Below, in pieces: positions 19,601 to 32,468 of a stretch of DNA of 64,000 nt. How positions within the stretch are numbered: the stretch's first letter is position 1; every line of letters begins with the position of its first letter. The notes under the pieces were generated by a model that was given only the letters and a program-made list of their open reading frames with translations, did no database searches and was not told the DNA's origin. Source of the DNA: Porodaedalea pini (taxonomy: Eukaryota > Basidiomycota > Agaricomycetes > Hymenochaetales > Hymenochaetaceae); NCBI GenBank assembly GCA_002794775.1, contig NBAY01000002.1:496001-560000 (forward strand). The letters are read 5' to 3'. Position numbers and translations under genes: made by a program.

Positions 19601-20980
19601 AATTCTTCGCGAGTCTGGCAGCTGGAAGCAGCGAACGATTCATCTTCCGCTGGGCCCACATATATATAACCGGGAACCTCGTATTCATTGACTTCGCAGC
19701 CATCGCCACGCGATCAACCCTTCTGCTTTCCGTTACTTCCACCGTCTTGAGCGTCGGCAGCCTCGTCGGAACAAGCTTCTTTAACTTGATTGCGGAGTTC
19801 TTTAACTTCTTGCTCGAGCACGGACTGGCCCGCAGCAGCCTCGGATTGCTGCTCTTTTCCATTGTTCGCTCCTTTGGCCGTGACCGAAGGGGCCGCTGAG
19901 ATCATATGGGACATAGTCGACCTCGGGACACGTAAGAACGGGTGTTTAAGATGACTCTGGCTGCGTTCAGATGCTTTGGAGGGAAAGCCGGCCATGAGCG
20001 CTGCTCGCGTGTTTATAGCAACGTTGGTGGCGTTCATATTTTTCGGCAAGAACTGTTCGCGGCGCAATGACCCTTGCCGAACCAAGGCCTTCGCCTTCTC
20101 CTTCTCCTCGGCTGTTTTTGCATACGGACCATACACTGGCTTCGGCTTGACCGTGCTGGCCTTCTAGAGTAAAGTCATTAGAGAGGAGCTTATTAGTGAA
20201 TGACGGAACGCACTGATGTCAAATTTGTGTTAACTGAAGCTTGGACACTTCCGTTCCCATCGGCTACTTGGACTTGTGCCTCCGTACCGCTCGCAGGTGG
20301 CGGCCCAATGCTTGCGATCGTCTGCGTGTGTCCATCGGCCCTCTCCTGTGTTACGGGCTTTGAATTCTTTAGTTCCGGGGCGCGGGGGGTCGTAGACGGG
20401 GATGCAGGCTCTCCCATATGGACTACTTGAGCTCCTACATGTAGAGATGTACTGTCATTGTCCGCCTGCGGACCCGCGGATGTCTCGTTCGTCGGCCCGT
20501 GCTGCACGCCCTTAAGTGTCGGATCACTCGCATGCACAGAGTGAGGAACAGTCTCCTTCGAGACTATCGCCTGAACTGGTGCAACCAGGTTGTCCGCTGC
20601 ACCATTTGCGCTCGTTGTCTTTGGAACAATCGAGCCTGCATTAGCACCCTGCTAAAACGAGCCTCGTAAGAGGTAAACTCGGAATGGAAAGAGAAAACGA
20701 GACATACCAAATTTGTCTCACTTTTCCCCGAAGAGCTGCTGTTGTTCGCTGTTTCTTTAGCAGACCCATTTTTCTGTACAAGACAAGCTTAAGAATATTT
20801 TAGCAAAAAAAGCTCTCGAATACAGACCTTTCCTCTGCTCCGCCTACCGCGTGGCTTCCCAACTGGTCCTTCGCCGTTGACAGGCGGAGGTTGTATCCCT
20901 GCTATTTTTCAGCACTCAACCCAATTGTCTATCTGCCAAACGGACATACCTTCTTTTCTGTACTGACTGCGAGTAAACAT
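16690..20980 (-). CDS. Cargo gene 1, 5' part: large protein with a threefold repeated unknown domain
   Basis: Start ATG at 20980 (MFTRSQYRKE). Exons read by frame and splice sites include 20950-20980, 20828-20901, 20708-20773, 20214-20651, 19737-20163, 18252-19691, 17853-18203, 17604-17800, 17381-17553 and at least three more to 16690. The N-terminal 350 residues are polar with a coiled-coil-like KELRNQVKE stretch. The big exon at 18252-19691 holds three copies of a unit of about 90 residues with pattern Y-V-G/S-P-x-E, C-x-x-R-x-E, YY-x-x-G, and YYPxFF at the end, then a long acidic repeat (DEDNG units). Later exons carry WNAFQSLYAK and GFHVVGVV segments. The chromovirus cuts the last exon, so the product would be truncated. 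I do not recognise the family. Its place in the element suggests an accessory or cargo role. Confidence 0.65.
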
Positions 20981-23691
20981 GAATTTTGATTTGAGAGTGA
21001 AAGCAAGATGGTAGTTGGTGTCAACGTCTGCACTGATAGGCAGTTGTAGCCTACCGAATATTTGCGTACTTAAAGTTCGCCGCTCGGCCGGACCGATTCT
21101 ATGCCTTTTCCATGGTCATGTCCTTAGCGTAACGGCCCAAGCGATTTCGCGAGTTACCCAAAGTACTTCCCAGAGGAACATTCTAAACGCTGAAACAATC
21201 AGACTGTCGTGTAGGTATTCGCAAACTATCGAGATGCGCAAGAGGAACTCCGTACGGAAGGTACATCAATTGTATCACTAGCGAATTAAATTTAAAGGAA
21301 AGCTGATGGCCGCTCATCGTCCATGGATTCCGAACTTCTACGCACTCCCGTCTGAGCGTAGCTTTCCGGATCATACTCTGTGACAATCTGTCGTTAGATT
21401 GCTTGACACATTGACTACACACATAATTAGCTTACGCAAAATCTACGACTGGGGTTGTGAGGCGGCCGAGGAATAAGCGACACTGCGCCTCTGCCGTACG
21501 ACATGTATGAAAGAGTACAGAGTATAGGCTTGTATGTACTTGACGACGTAGTCCCCAGTTGAACATGTAATACCTATCGAAAAAAACATCATCGCGTGGC
21601 ACACGCACCTGCAGTCACGAAAGTTTGCTGCTTCATTACATGTTCTACTGTTGCTAGCCGTATGGTTGTTGTGAAGTATGGGGGCATGGCACACAGAAGA
21701 GAGGAAAGGGATAGAACATAGCGCCATGTCAGATGAAAGGCCAGCCGCGAATAGGGTGTCTATCGTAGTCGAGCAGTCCCAGCTGGAAGAATAGCAGACA
21801 GTGGCAGCAAGTTTAAGAGTATAATGCTAGATACTTACTTGATAGTTGCACACTGTCTCAGATTGAGAAATGTGCGCTTTCGTCTGGTCCAGTCAGTCAG
21901 TGATATAGGCATCGGGAAAGAAGGGGGAAACTGACCGAAAGATATGCAACCATATTATCAAAATAGCCTGGCCGATGTATGATGCGTTGCAGAGTACGAT
22001 GCACATCTACGAACAGAGACGCGCAGCATTCGATGGGTGTGCAGGCCGCTCTTGCGGGCTGCACGTCACCCTGCTCAAGCCATCGTCACCGGCCGCTCTC
22101 AGCGGGCGATGAGGATGGTTGCCTCGGCCACAGTAGTAGGCGAGGCGTCAAGCGGATGGAGGATGTTGGCCATAGGGAGCGGGGCAGCGACCTCGTCTTG
22201 ATCATTGATAGTGGTAAGTGATGAAAGGACTTAAAAGAAATTCGGCCATTAGATCACGCTGTGACAATCACGCAATGTTACATAACTTACCGGGATCGGC
22301 CCGGCATGGGTAATTTGACACGCGACGCACTCCTGACTCCACACGTCTTGCTCGTTTATCTCTTCATCGTTCCGACACAGCAAACCACCCGGGCGCAAGA
22401 TCTCGTTCCAAACAGACTCCACCCGCCCTCTCGTACCTCACGCCTAGTCCCGACCGAAGCATCCGACCAATTGCTAGTCCTACCACCTTCCAATAGAACT
22501 GTCCGCCCGCCATCCCGCCTGTGGACCCGCAATATCCGGAGCACCAAAAGTCCCTGTTGAGCGGGCTTTGAGCCGCCTCTTGGGCAGAAATAATGACGGC
22601 CGACAATAGTCGCCCGTCTGTTTCTTTATCTTCGCGTGGATCAAATTGATCCTCGGGAAGTGATATTCTTTGCGAGGGGACCCGGTGGTACGCAAGCGCA
22701 CGGTGTACTATCTCAGCTCCAAGGTATGCATACACGCATATGTTGCTCATTTTTTTTACTCAGCTGACTCTTGAATCCGGCATGTCAGTCGAATCAAATC
22801 CCTCATTGCTTCATCTCTGTAAGTTATGTGCTACATCTTCCTTTCATTAGCCGAAGATGACGTTCGTGTATAATATCAATCCTCACTAAACACGGTTCTT
22901 CGAAAACATCAAGCAAGGTATGTGACATTTTCTTCTCCTTTCTTCATATGACATTTCTAATCATGCCATTCGTTGCTTATCTACACTAAATCACTGTCCT
23001 ACCGAGACCCCATAACAGCCGTTAACTGCACTGTACCAGCAAAACATTTGTAAGCCGTGCCTTTTTGTCGGATTAAGTACACTCTAACGAGCGCCGGATT
23101 CTTTGTATGCTAGTCGAGGTGAATATCTTATATCCATTCTTCTCCGCGTAGTTTGTAGAGTAGATGAAGCTTACGATATGATATTAATTCTGTAGTGTGT
23201 TATTTTGTTTCTCTTTGTCTGGTATTACATTGGAGGATCGGTATGTACCTTGATGTCTGAGTGTTGTGTTTGTAAAGATCAAGTCAGCTTATGATTCTCA
23301 GGTCGACGAGGATTCAAATTAATTTGTTTGATAGACCTGCGCTCCGTGAATTAAACTTCTCCGATGTGAGTCTTCTAAAGAAATGAACAACACGACTTTT
23401 GACTTTCAATACTGACAGCGAGAATGCAGATACCTTGCGGAAATCTTGGATATTGGAACTCTTTCCTGCTTTCACTCTCGTTGTTCTGTGAGTCTTCTAA
23501 AGAAATGAACAACACGACTTTTTTGACTTTCAATACTGACATCGAGAATGAAGATACCTAGCGGAAATCTTGGATATTGGAAACTCTTTCCTACTTTCAC
23601 TCTCGTTGTTCTGTAAGTGATTTCGTGTTTTCTCGAATTTCACTACTGATGATATTTACGACGCTCTTGCGACTAGTGAGATAAATTCAAT
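20981..23691. other. 2.7-kb intergenic region between divergent cargo genes
   Basis: Short open frames of 60-130 codons occur on both strands without any domain I recognise. The only structured part is the duplication at 23366-23613. The region should contain both promoters; no clear TATA box stands out. Confidence 0.5.
23366..23613 (+). repeat. Tandem duplication of a 122-126 bp exon-like unit
   Basis: Two adjacent copies (23366-23487 and 23488-23613) share GTGAGTCTTCTAAAGAAATG at the start and CTCTCGTTGTTCT at the end, with small changes. Each begins with a consensus 5' splice site and holds CTGACA followed by AG-like acceptors, so each may be an intron plus a short exon of the 5' UTR of the gene at 23692. 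Confidence 0.75.
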
Positions 23692-26328
23692 ATGGATTGG
23701 GGTTCGGAAGTTACTTGGGAACCGGAGAGAGAGATTCTCATCAAACAGACTCATGATCTCGGTATGCTTTGTTTCTACTGAAACTCGTACGTCTTACACT
23801 CACTCAATAATAATGTGCAGTCCCAGGAATCAAAGTTCAGCCTTATGATGCACGAGTCGGCGCGGAGATGGGCTATCTGAAGCAGGTAATAACGAGCCCG
23901 AATGCAGACTGGGTTCCGCAGTACCCTCTAGTCGAGGAGCCGGGCATTCTTAAGCGTGCGGATGGTCTGTGGGGCGGCCATGAATATACTCGATGGCCTC
24001 AGATATTTTCGAAAAACTCCATCCATCACGCCTGCATCCCTTTTGAGAAGAAGCCCGTTCGTGACGTGCCTACTTCCGACTTCATCCAGTGGTATGACCC
24101 AGAGCGCAAAAATGACTTCGCGGACACTGGCGTCAGGGATACCCGTACTGGGAGCGAGATCGGACAACTTCGTCTTTCTGTGCTGGAGCCTCTCGGAGCT
24201 CGTTTTTCATTGGTCGCAGCGAAAGTAAACGAAATCGGACCAAAATACGGCAATGACGAGTCACGGAAGGTCTTCAAGCGCTGCGTCGAAACTGGAAAAT
24301 CTGCGCTTGACCGGCTCGGCGTCGAGAAAGCCAGTTGGCGTACTACGCTTTTCACCGTGCGTGACGTTCAGCGGGCCATTCTCGAACTTGAGGGTTTGTA
24401 TACCTACTTGAAGACCATCGGACCTCGCATCAATTCCACCGAGTCGTTCAAGACAGAAGTTCTTCCTGTGCGCGGCACATTCACTACCGAGTCTCCCGTC
24501 GCTGAACACTTGTATCGTGTCGGCATTCCTGTATGGCAAATTCGGCACTACAAGATGCTATCCGATCAAATTAAAGTATTCAGCGTTGTCGAGTGCACGC
24601 CGTGGTCGACTAGCGTCGACAAAAACTTTGTATACTACAATGATCCGGACGATGGCAAGGTCAAGGTCTTAAACGTCGGTTTCAACCTGCAGTCGATACC
24701 GAAACTATTGGACATGGCTTCGAATCAGCTCATGAGTGACCGCAACATGTCTGAACTCCTCGAACAAATGTACGGCTTCGAGAAGTACAGGCCCGGAGCG
24801 TCGACCATCACGTCTTCATCGTCATCTGCTACTACGTCTCCCCCTATCACTCCTTCCTCGTCATCCACTGCCTCTCATGGACCTGTACTTCCGCCTGCAT
24901 CCTCTTCGACTTCTACCCAAAGGCAGAAGAGAGCTGGATTAAAACGAAAGCCGGAGAAGGAAGCCGTATCGTCACGAAACTCGACGAAGGAGTCGAGCGT
25001 CAACTACTCTACCTTTCTGTATGTCCCAGATGGTATTGATGGACGGCCCGATCTCCCTGCTTACTGTCGCGAGGTCCACGATGGCTTGAAGAGGCTTGGC
25101 ACCATACCTGAAAACCGATCCGTCGCTGCACTGTATCCCCTTCCGCCACCCTTCCTTCTCATCCACTCTAGTCCAGAGAGATCAGCGGACTTGTATCTAA
25201 ACTACATTAGGATACATCCCATCTTGATCGACATGCTCACGAACGGCGGCCTCTTCAACAAGCGCGTCTGGCGCAAATTACGCGACTGGAGAACTATTTT
25301 GCATGGCGACTTCAGGAAATCGACGCCGCTTCCTCCAAATACCGCCTCTCCATTTGTCGAGAGCATTTATAACTACTTGCCCTCTAGATCTAAGGCTGGT
25401 ATTCCTTCAGATCGGCCATCGGGTTCGCACAAACGTGATGAGCCGGACGGAATCAACTTGCCTCCCGCGAAACGGCAGCGTATTCTGAATAACGCGACAA
25501 TCAAGGTCACTTTTGGCGCCGAGCGTCATCTGGAGCCGTTTGACCGTACAGAACATCAGCAGTGGTGCGGCAAAACTGTCTCCGCCGACAGGATAAATCG
25601 CGACAAGGTCCTTCGGATGGAAGTACAATGGGAACTTTCCGAGATACTGTTCCGGTACGAGTTTTACGCCCTCGATCAAGCGATTCTGCCGCGCGATCAG
25701 ATGACAGTAGAAGAACATCGCCAACGAAACGGCCTTTTAAGCCGGGTATACTTGGGCGTCACCGATGGTTCATCTACCGTCGTCCCCGATCTGTCGAATC
25801 CTATCAAGGAGTACTGGGGAGAAAGGTTGCACAGCGATTCCGTCGACGCCTTCCGCCAGGTATTGAAGGGATGGCCAAACTGCCCCGAGAGACTGAGGCT
25901 GGAGACAGACGTAGATCCGAGAGACTTCAGTGTGATGATTGATTTCTACATGCAGACTTTCGTGCGAGTTTTCTGTCGTATACCATCTATGCATTGCAAT
26001 ACCCCGGTCTCGCTAATGTAATTAATTCAAAGCTAATATAATGCCTTGCGGCGAGCACTAATTACATTGAACTGTTGAAGTATCTTGGAATATTCTTTCT
26101 CTGATTGACCGTTACCCGCTTGCAGATTCATTGGCCCGATCGCCTACCGAGTTCTGGAATGCCCGCGCTTCCCGCTGCCGTACGTTCTCCTTTCTCTTGA
26201 TTGCACGACCTTACTGAAACTTACATTTAATATATATCGTGATCTCGTTTGATGGAGCCTTCATAGGGCAGAAATTCGGACCGACGCATCCGAGCTCAGA
26301 TATGAAGGCCTCGCAATATATCCTTTAG
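23692..26328 (+). CDS. Cargo gene 2: unknown protein of about 780 aa
   Basis: Exons 23692-23761, 23821-25977, 26126-26179 and 26267-26328 join in phase to 780 codons plus a stop; the 148-bp second intron is the least certain part. The N-terminal 320 residues look folded (LWGGHEYTRWP, then VRDVQRAILELEGL, then GIPVWQIRHY). A serine/threonine-rich linker of about 60 residues follows, then a second folded half with ERNRS-type helices and a basic patch (PPAKRQRIL). No catalytic motif, TM segment or signal peptide is visible. I do not recognise the family. It runs in the same direction as the transposase downstream (177 bp gap), so it could be an accessory protein of the element or unrelated cargo. 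Confidence 0.65.
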
Positions 26329-26505
26329 GTGAAAACGTGTCCAATGTTATACAAGCGTGAAGTAAAGTGTCTAAAATGCGTTAGTCATCTTTGATTCCGA
26401 CACTCTGCAACGTCACGTATTCCGTAAGTCGTCGTCCAGCGAGTTGTGCTGCTTCATGGCTCCCGACTGAGTTTTCTTCTCGTCATATTGTAGGTCGAGA
26501 TCGCA

Positions 26506-29500
26506 ATGCTCTTCTCATCAAAGCAAAGACAACAAGCGTACAATCGTCAGCAGCCAGCGCACGACCCAGGTTTGATTACTGGCCCTCTCGCGGCCGACTT
26601 CTTCGCCAGCTCTTCACCCCGAAGGGTAAAAGCCCGCCCACTATTATTTCTGTCGGATGGAAATACACTGATTCAAAACCCTCACCCTTACGGTTCTGGT
26701 GATACTCAAACGAGGCCTCTTACACCCGCATTCAAGGCATATGAATCATGCGACAGTTATACTGCGCACACGTTCGACAATCTCCGGCCTTCATCCTTTC
26801 GACAACACACCCAGGCGGAACGAACACCTTCAGGGCGGAAGAAGACGAGACAATGGGAGAGGTGGAGAAACGAAGTCATACCACAATTGCAGCAGCCGTT
26901 TATGGAGGTGTTGCGCCGCTCGCATTCCTTGAGGTACCCAGTTCCTTCCTTGCCTAAAACACCTTGCACGTGCGGCGCACGCCCTTCGAGTTTGGAAATA
27001 TTGTGTCTGTATTTTGATCGTACGTGTTCGCTGCAGCGTTTGTGCTCATTACTAACCAATCTTTTAGGTTTGGAGACTTTGGAACTTGACGCCTGTCATT
27101 GCCAGTCGGCACCTGTCCAGCTTCTTAATATCGGTCTATTCCCTTGCTCCCCATGCTTCCCGACACTCGCAGTCGACCTGAATCTCCTAGATTTTACCTT
27201 AGAACTTTTCCTTCATATTCCACCGAACCGGACTGCCATCAGCTCAACTATTAAGGCCTTTCTCTACGCTCGCGGCTACGCATTTGATGGGGAGGTGCGT
27301 TTTGAACAGCAAGAGCAGGCCTCTAACTCACTAAATGACTGGTCAGGACTCGTTGAGACGGCGCTTTTCAAGCGCATTGCAGTGGTTCGGTGTGCTCCGA
27401 GATGAAACCCAAGCGCAATTAAATCGAGAACTAGAAGTAGCGTGCGCTGAGCAGAGCAACGAAACTGTCTCAAGTCCACCTCCGAGCCCGTCTTCGTCTG
27501 TTACTGAGATACTCACTCCGAGTTCACCGTGCCCGAGTCGAAATATGTGTTCGAATCTCGTCCATGAGTTACACGAGGATGTATCTGAGCAGAGCGAGTA
27601 TTCTATTGAATCATTATTCGATATAAGGCTTACACTCATAGACAGAAAGTTCAGGACATTCCGCCGACGACGTATATGCTTCGCGGTACTTGCAAGACTG
27701 CTGTCCCGCCTGCTTCGGGGCAAAGTACACGATCCAAACGCTCTGTAAGTTAGCTTCAATACGTTACACATACTTCGTTAATCTGTTGCATAGAATCGAC
27801 ATACTTGTATGCCTGGACGCTTGCTTTCAACAGAAGCGTGGCCAAGGAGGTCGTGATCCTCGACTAATGCATGCCGACACTGTATTAATACCAGAGGCCG
27901 AGGTTCATGCTATGGAAGAGCGCGTTAATTCAGTGCGAGGGCCTCCGTCTTCGGCGAGTGCTCCAGTACAGCCTTCAGAAAGTCCCGTAAGCGCCGCTCA
28001 GTGGAAGATGGTCTCGACGATGCTATCGTGCCTGGCATGCAGATTCCGGAGTCTGTGCTTGACGGATGCGGCGCATCATTCAAAGCGGCGGATGACAAAC
28101 GACAAAAGGCTTCAACAACATTCTTCGCTGACACGGGACTCATGGCTATGCTCTGTCGCCACGATCAGGTGCTGTGGCTCGCCAACATGACATCAGCGGG
28201 GGAGAAGCAGTACTACCCTCTGGCCCTCATTGCGAAGCTTCTGCAGCACTTGTCGAAGAATGTTAGAGTCGGCGTTCTTTATGACATTGGATGTCAGTTA
28301 CACCGGAGCATAGTCAAATGGAATTTTTTCCCCGATGATTCGGACCGACTTGTTTTCGCTCTCTCGGTTCTGCATGCATTCGGACATCAGTGGACTTGCC
28401 AACTTGTTTACCATCCACGTAAATGCTCCGGGTTCGGACAAACGGACGGCGAAGGCTGCGAGCGCTTTTGGAGTTCAATAAAACATCTCATACCTTCAAT
28501 GCGTGTTAGTGGAGTACGTCTCGCCAATTTTGACCATCCTATTCAGTTTTAATCCTTCACAAACAGTTTCATTCGCGGATATATACTATCGATTCTCAAG
28601 TTCATCACCTGCGCAATGCTAATTCATACAAACTCGGAAGCTGGGTTGAGCGGCACTATTGGAGAACCAAACAACGGCTTTTCGATGCTCAGCGAACCCT
28701 TCAGCGATGCGGATTTACGGAAGAAGAAATGACCGAGCAATGGCATATGCAGATCGCCGAGCAAACAAAGCCTTTACCTCGTCCGTTTCTTTCTCAAGTT
28801 TTCCTTCCTTCCTTCCTTCCTTCCTTCCTTCCTTATGCGTGTTTTTAATTCAGGACAATCAAAGACGGCGGCACAAAATGTTGTAGAAGAAGTTGCAGCA
28901 CTGCAGACTCGTCTAGAGACCATCAAATCATTCATTTCCACTCTCGACAGTGCAGCCATCGATCCGACTTCCACTATCGATTTTTCGGAATGTGAGGAGC
29001 AAGCGCGTCGAGCTATTTGTACGCAAGCTCGTCTTGAAGCTGAAATTACTCAAAAGCGTCGAAAGCTTGGCATCCCCGAGACCCAGAAACTCCGGGCACT
29101 GGAGTACAGTTCCTTCATCAGTGATCGCATGAACACTCGTGCACTCAAGGTTCGGTTGCGCTCTAAACTAACAGCGCGCAGGTTTGAGCTCCAGAACATT
29201 GAACGCCCCTACAAATCACATACGTCGGAGAGCAATGGTATATTTACATCCTATTCTTATGCAACTACATTTGACATACTCCAATCAGAACGAAAAAAAG
29301 TCGACCATATTGAATCTCAACTCCATCACCGAGATCCCGGTATCACCCAACTTGCGCAAAAGTATAACAAGCTCTGTCAACACATGCGCGTCCTCCAGTC
29401 CAAGGGACAGTCCCCTGAAGGTGCCATATGCCCCGACGAAATCCCGACGAAGGGCCTCTTCAGCTTGGACGTTGATAGTACAATCTGGAGTGACCTTGGT

Positions 29501-30196
29501 CTTTATGATGATAGTGACGAAGACATTCCGCTCTGGCTGGGTGACGAAAATGTTCGAGAGGGAGTTCGTGCTATGCTGGCCATTCATCGTTGCAAGGAAG
29601 AGTTAGCTCGTATTGAAAAAGAGCGCTGTGCTATGCAAGAATGGTTCTCTCGCAAATGGGCTTCGGTTACCGCTGCACTCAGCGTAGCTCGTGGGTTTCT
29701 CATTCCTTCCGGTCTTTAATTTATGACTGAGATATATCTACCAGCTACTGATTCGGGCGTACATTACATGCACACCATACGTCGACTACACCTGCTGCGA
29801 CTATATTGCAAGTGGAAGAGCAGTCTCGATGCCCTCTTAATTGAACTCCCTTCAAGTATACCTAGCTGGGGTCCGCATCATACGGAAGTTCGCGAGTTTC
29901 TCCTCCTTCAGCAACGTATGTTAGGGAAAGTCAACACATTGTCTTCACCTGATCTTCGTCCCTTCTCTCCTGTCCTTTACTTCGATTTGGATGATGTAGA
30001 TGCAGACGATGACTGCGATGAACTCAAGGCTCAAGACGGCGATGTCCTCGAAGTCATGGGGGCCTTGGAAGCCCTGCATGAGTTGGATGGTGTTCTCGAC
30101 AGTTCAGATGCACCTTTTGATAATAAGTATGTTGCATCGCATGATTCATCATTTCCCCCATCCCCTCGAAAGAAAGCCCGCATTACAAACGAATAG
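26506..30196 (+). CDS. KDZ (Kyakuja-Dileera-Zisupton) transposase
   Basis: Eight exons join in phase: 26506-27019, 27068-27294, 27347-27580, 27642-27986, 28043-28513, 28567-28780, 28854-29690 and 29745-30196, giving 1097 codons. The N-terminal part has the CxC-type cysteine region (CTCGARPS, CHCQSAP, GLFPCSPCFPTLAVD). The RNase H-like core shows LDACF (Asp near 384), CRHDQVLW, YDIGCQ (near 521), YHPRKC and DGEGCERFWSS (Glu near 577). The C-terminal part is helical, with the LFSLDVD and WLGDENVREGVRAML blocks seen across fungal KDZ proteins, and ends with a basic tail. KDZ enzymes cut and move DNA elements. No stop or frameshift remains once introns are removed, so the copy looks functional. 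The ATG at 26506 follows a possible splice acceptor, so an upstream exon is possible. An optional intron near 27752-27794 would keep the frame. Confidence 0.88.
28797..28836 (+). repeat. (TTCC)n microsatellite in a transposase intron
   Basis: About nine TTCC units lie inside the intron 28781-28853. They do not disturb its GT and AG ends. Confidence 0.9.
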
Positions 30197-30224
30197 CTTT
30201 GACCTACGTAATGATTACATTCTA

Positions 30225-30432
30225 ATTTTGTCTCTCATACGCTCAGATACTAAGATAGGTCATCGGGTATTCTACCCTCGCTGTGCTCTTATTTCTTCAT
30301 CGCGTCAATCCTGTATTCATCTTTGTTCGAAGGTCTTTCTTACGCTCAGATTATAAGTGAGATCATTGAGAGTTTTACCCTCACTGTGCTCTTGATTTCT
30401 TCATCGCGTCAGTTGCAGTTCATCCGGCTTGC
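30225..30432 (-). repeat. About 105-bp subterminal repeats, inner right cluster (2 units)
   Basis: Inverted copies of the 9395-9715 family, ending in TTCATCGCGTCA. They start directly behind the transposase stop codon. Confidence 0.75.
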
Positions 30433-30997
30433 GCACAAAGCATTTACTGACATAAATACACTATTTTAAAGGACTTCCAGTGGAAGGGGCAAAACAAAGC
30501 ATCACTCAGTACAGATGACTGGAAGCCTACGACTACTCCGACACCCGGTCAGTCACTTCTCAACAAGGGACGTGTCTTTATTTACCTTTCGTATACAAGA
30601 AATTTTTAAATACGGGCTACAACGTTGCCTTTTCTTGGGTTTACAGGCTTTCGCTGGTCACTGACGTTCTGCATTCAAAGCCGTTCGATCTGTTGCCCCC
30701 TTGCCGGAGATTCTGGGAGAAGTATTCAAAGCCATACTCCGGTGCGATCTTGTATGCACCGCGCTCTCAGTGATCTCAACGTCCTCTACCATCTTTACGG
30801 TCCCCACACCTCTGTTATCAACAGTCACAATCACAACATGGCGTACTACAAAAAAAAGCAACTTGATGGAGGGAACAGCCCGCACTCCGAATCGAAAGGG
30901 AACAGTGTGAAAAGGAGAGATCAGGAGTAAAGCTGCGAAGACGCGACCAATGATTAGTTGGATTGCGTCCTTGCTGGCTGCGAACGGGTCCGGGAGC
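30433..30997. repeat. Inner, diverged continuation of the right arm
   Basis: Patchy inverse similarity to 9128-9390, with extra unmatched sequence between 30480 and 30690. No gene is seen. Confidence 0.55.
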
Positions 30998-31537
30998 GAG
31001 ATCGCGAGTCGGCTGTGGACGGGAGGGAATGGGCGAGACGAACACAAACAAAATGGCACCGCATACTCACCTGTCACAAGCGTACCCGACCCCTTCGGTG
31101 GACAAGCCACCCCCAACCGCGCACCTTCCTGCTGCTCGAGCCCGCCGCGTGAGGGTCTGCGGTCGAAGAGCTTGGTGAATCAGACAGCAAAGATCGCGGC
31201 GGCGACGCGGATGGCAAGTCCGGACGAGGATAATAACTGAGGTAATACCCCGAGCCAATAACAACTGACGGTAGCGTGATTCTGCCCATTATATTAGAAC
31301 GAGCTTGGTTTCCGTGAAGAGGATAGACTGTTGGCAACGAACTCGTCCGACGACGGGCAAGATAGCTAAGTAATTCCTAATTCTTGCGCATTTTCTAATC
31401 TAGATAGCAACTGCTTCTGCAGTTAATACATGGGAAACCGAAATTTTGCTTTTGGCAATCCGTTCCGACAGCTTACAAAATATACTTATTCTTATAAATA
31501 GATACAAATAAGCATGCTATCGTCCCGAGCTGCTTAA

Positions 31538-31948
31538 ATGAATGGGAAAGCACGAAAAGTGTTTCCATCTTCCTGCGGAAATGTGGAAGGTTGGTTTCGG
31601 AGGGCCACTGGCTCGGTCCTAGACGGATTGTGTGTTCAAGGCCTGCAGATTTCAAAGCGAGACTTTTTTACCTTCACGCAACCTAAGCCAGAATGGGACC
31701 TTGCTCTCGTGGTCGCTAGTAGGCTCTGGGAAGTCCAGTCCAAAGCGGTATGCCTCTGCGTGAGACTGATGAATTACTTGCTCAGCCGCGACGGTCATAA
31801 GGAGATGCACATTAAGATTGATGTATCTTGTGCGGACCCGCGATTCTATGATTATTATCAGTGTGGAAGTAGCCACGCAGGGAGTACAAGCTTGCTATTC
31901 CTAGAGCACCTTTCCATTCTTGTGGCTTGTGCAACAGTTGATCCGTGA
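31538..31948 (+). other. 136-codon open frame inside the right arm
   Basis: Mirror copy of the frame at 8176-8586 with the same translation. No recognisable domain. Confidence 0.3.
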
Positions 31949-32014
31949 GCTCGAATATCTCCTTCTGAAAGTTGTCTTCAAGCCCACTCTTTATGGCCTT
32001 AAAAATGATTGAGT

Positions 32015-32330
32015 CCTTCTGCTCAGATATTAAGATAGGTCACTGGGCAGTCTGCCCTCGCTGTGCTCTTGTTCTCTTCATTGCATCAGACATAGGTTCA
32101 GCATGTTTGCTTTCAGTTTGATTTCTTATGCTCAGAATTTAAGTTAGTTCATTGAGTACTCCACTCTCACTGTGCTCTTGTCTTCTTCATCACACTGAAT
32201 GCATATTCATTCATTCTTGGCTTTCAGTTTATTTCTTACACTCAGTGTTAAGTTAGTTCATTAGGGAATTTTACCCACACTGCTCTTGTTCTCCTCATTG
32301 CTCTGAGCACAAGTTCCTCTTTCTGGTATC
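32015..32330 (-). repeat. About 105-bp subterminal repeats, outer right cluster (3 units)
   Basis: Mirror of 7808-8125. Confidence 0.75.
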
Positions 32331-32468
32331 TTGTCTTTTAGATTTATTTGTTTTGCTGATATATTACAGCCATTTACAAAGTATCTGAGTTTACATGTTT
32401 TGCTTTTTTAAAAATATCTGGTATTCTTTTGGCTTCAGCTAGGAATGTCTAGTATACTCATCTCTCTT

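Noticed and set aside
22364..22750. 128-codon minus frame in the cargo intergenic region
   Set aside because: No recognisable domain and no splice partners; overlapped by equally long frames on the other strand.
27335..27748. Separate small gene overlapping the transposase
   Set aside because: Explained as the third and fourth KDZ exons plus a retained intron.
29723..30196. Independent gene behind the transposase
   Set aside because: An intron 29691-29744 joins it in phase to the transposase as its last exon.
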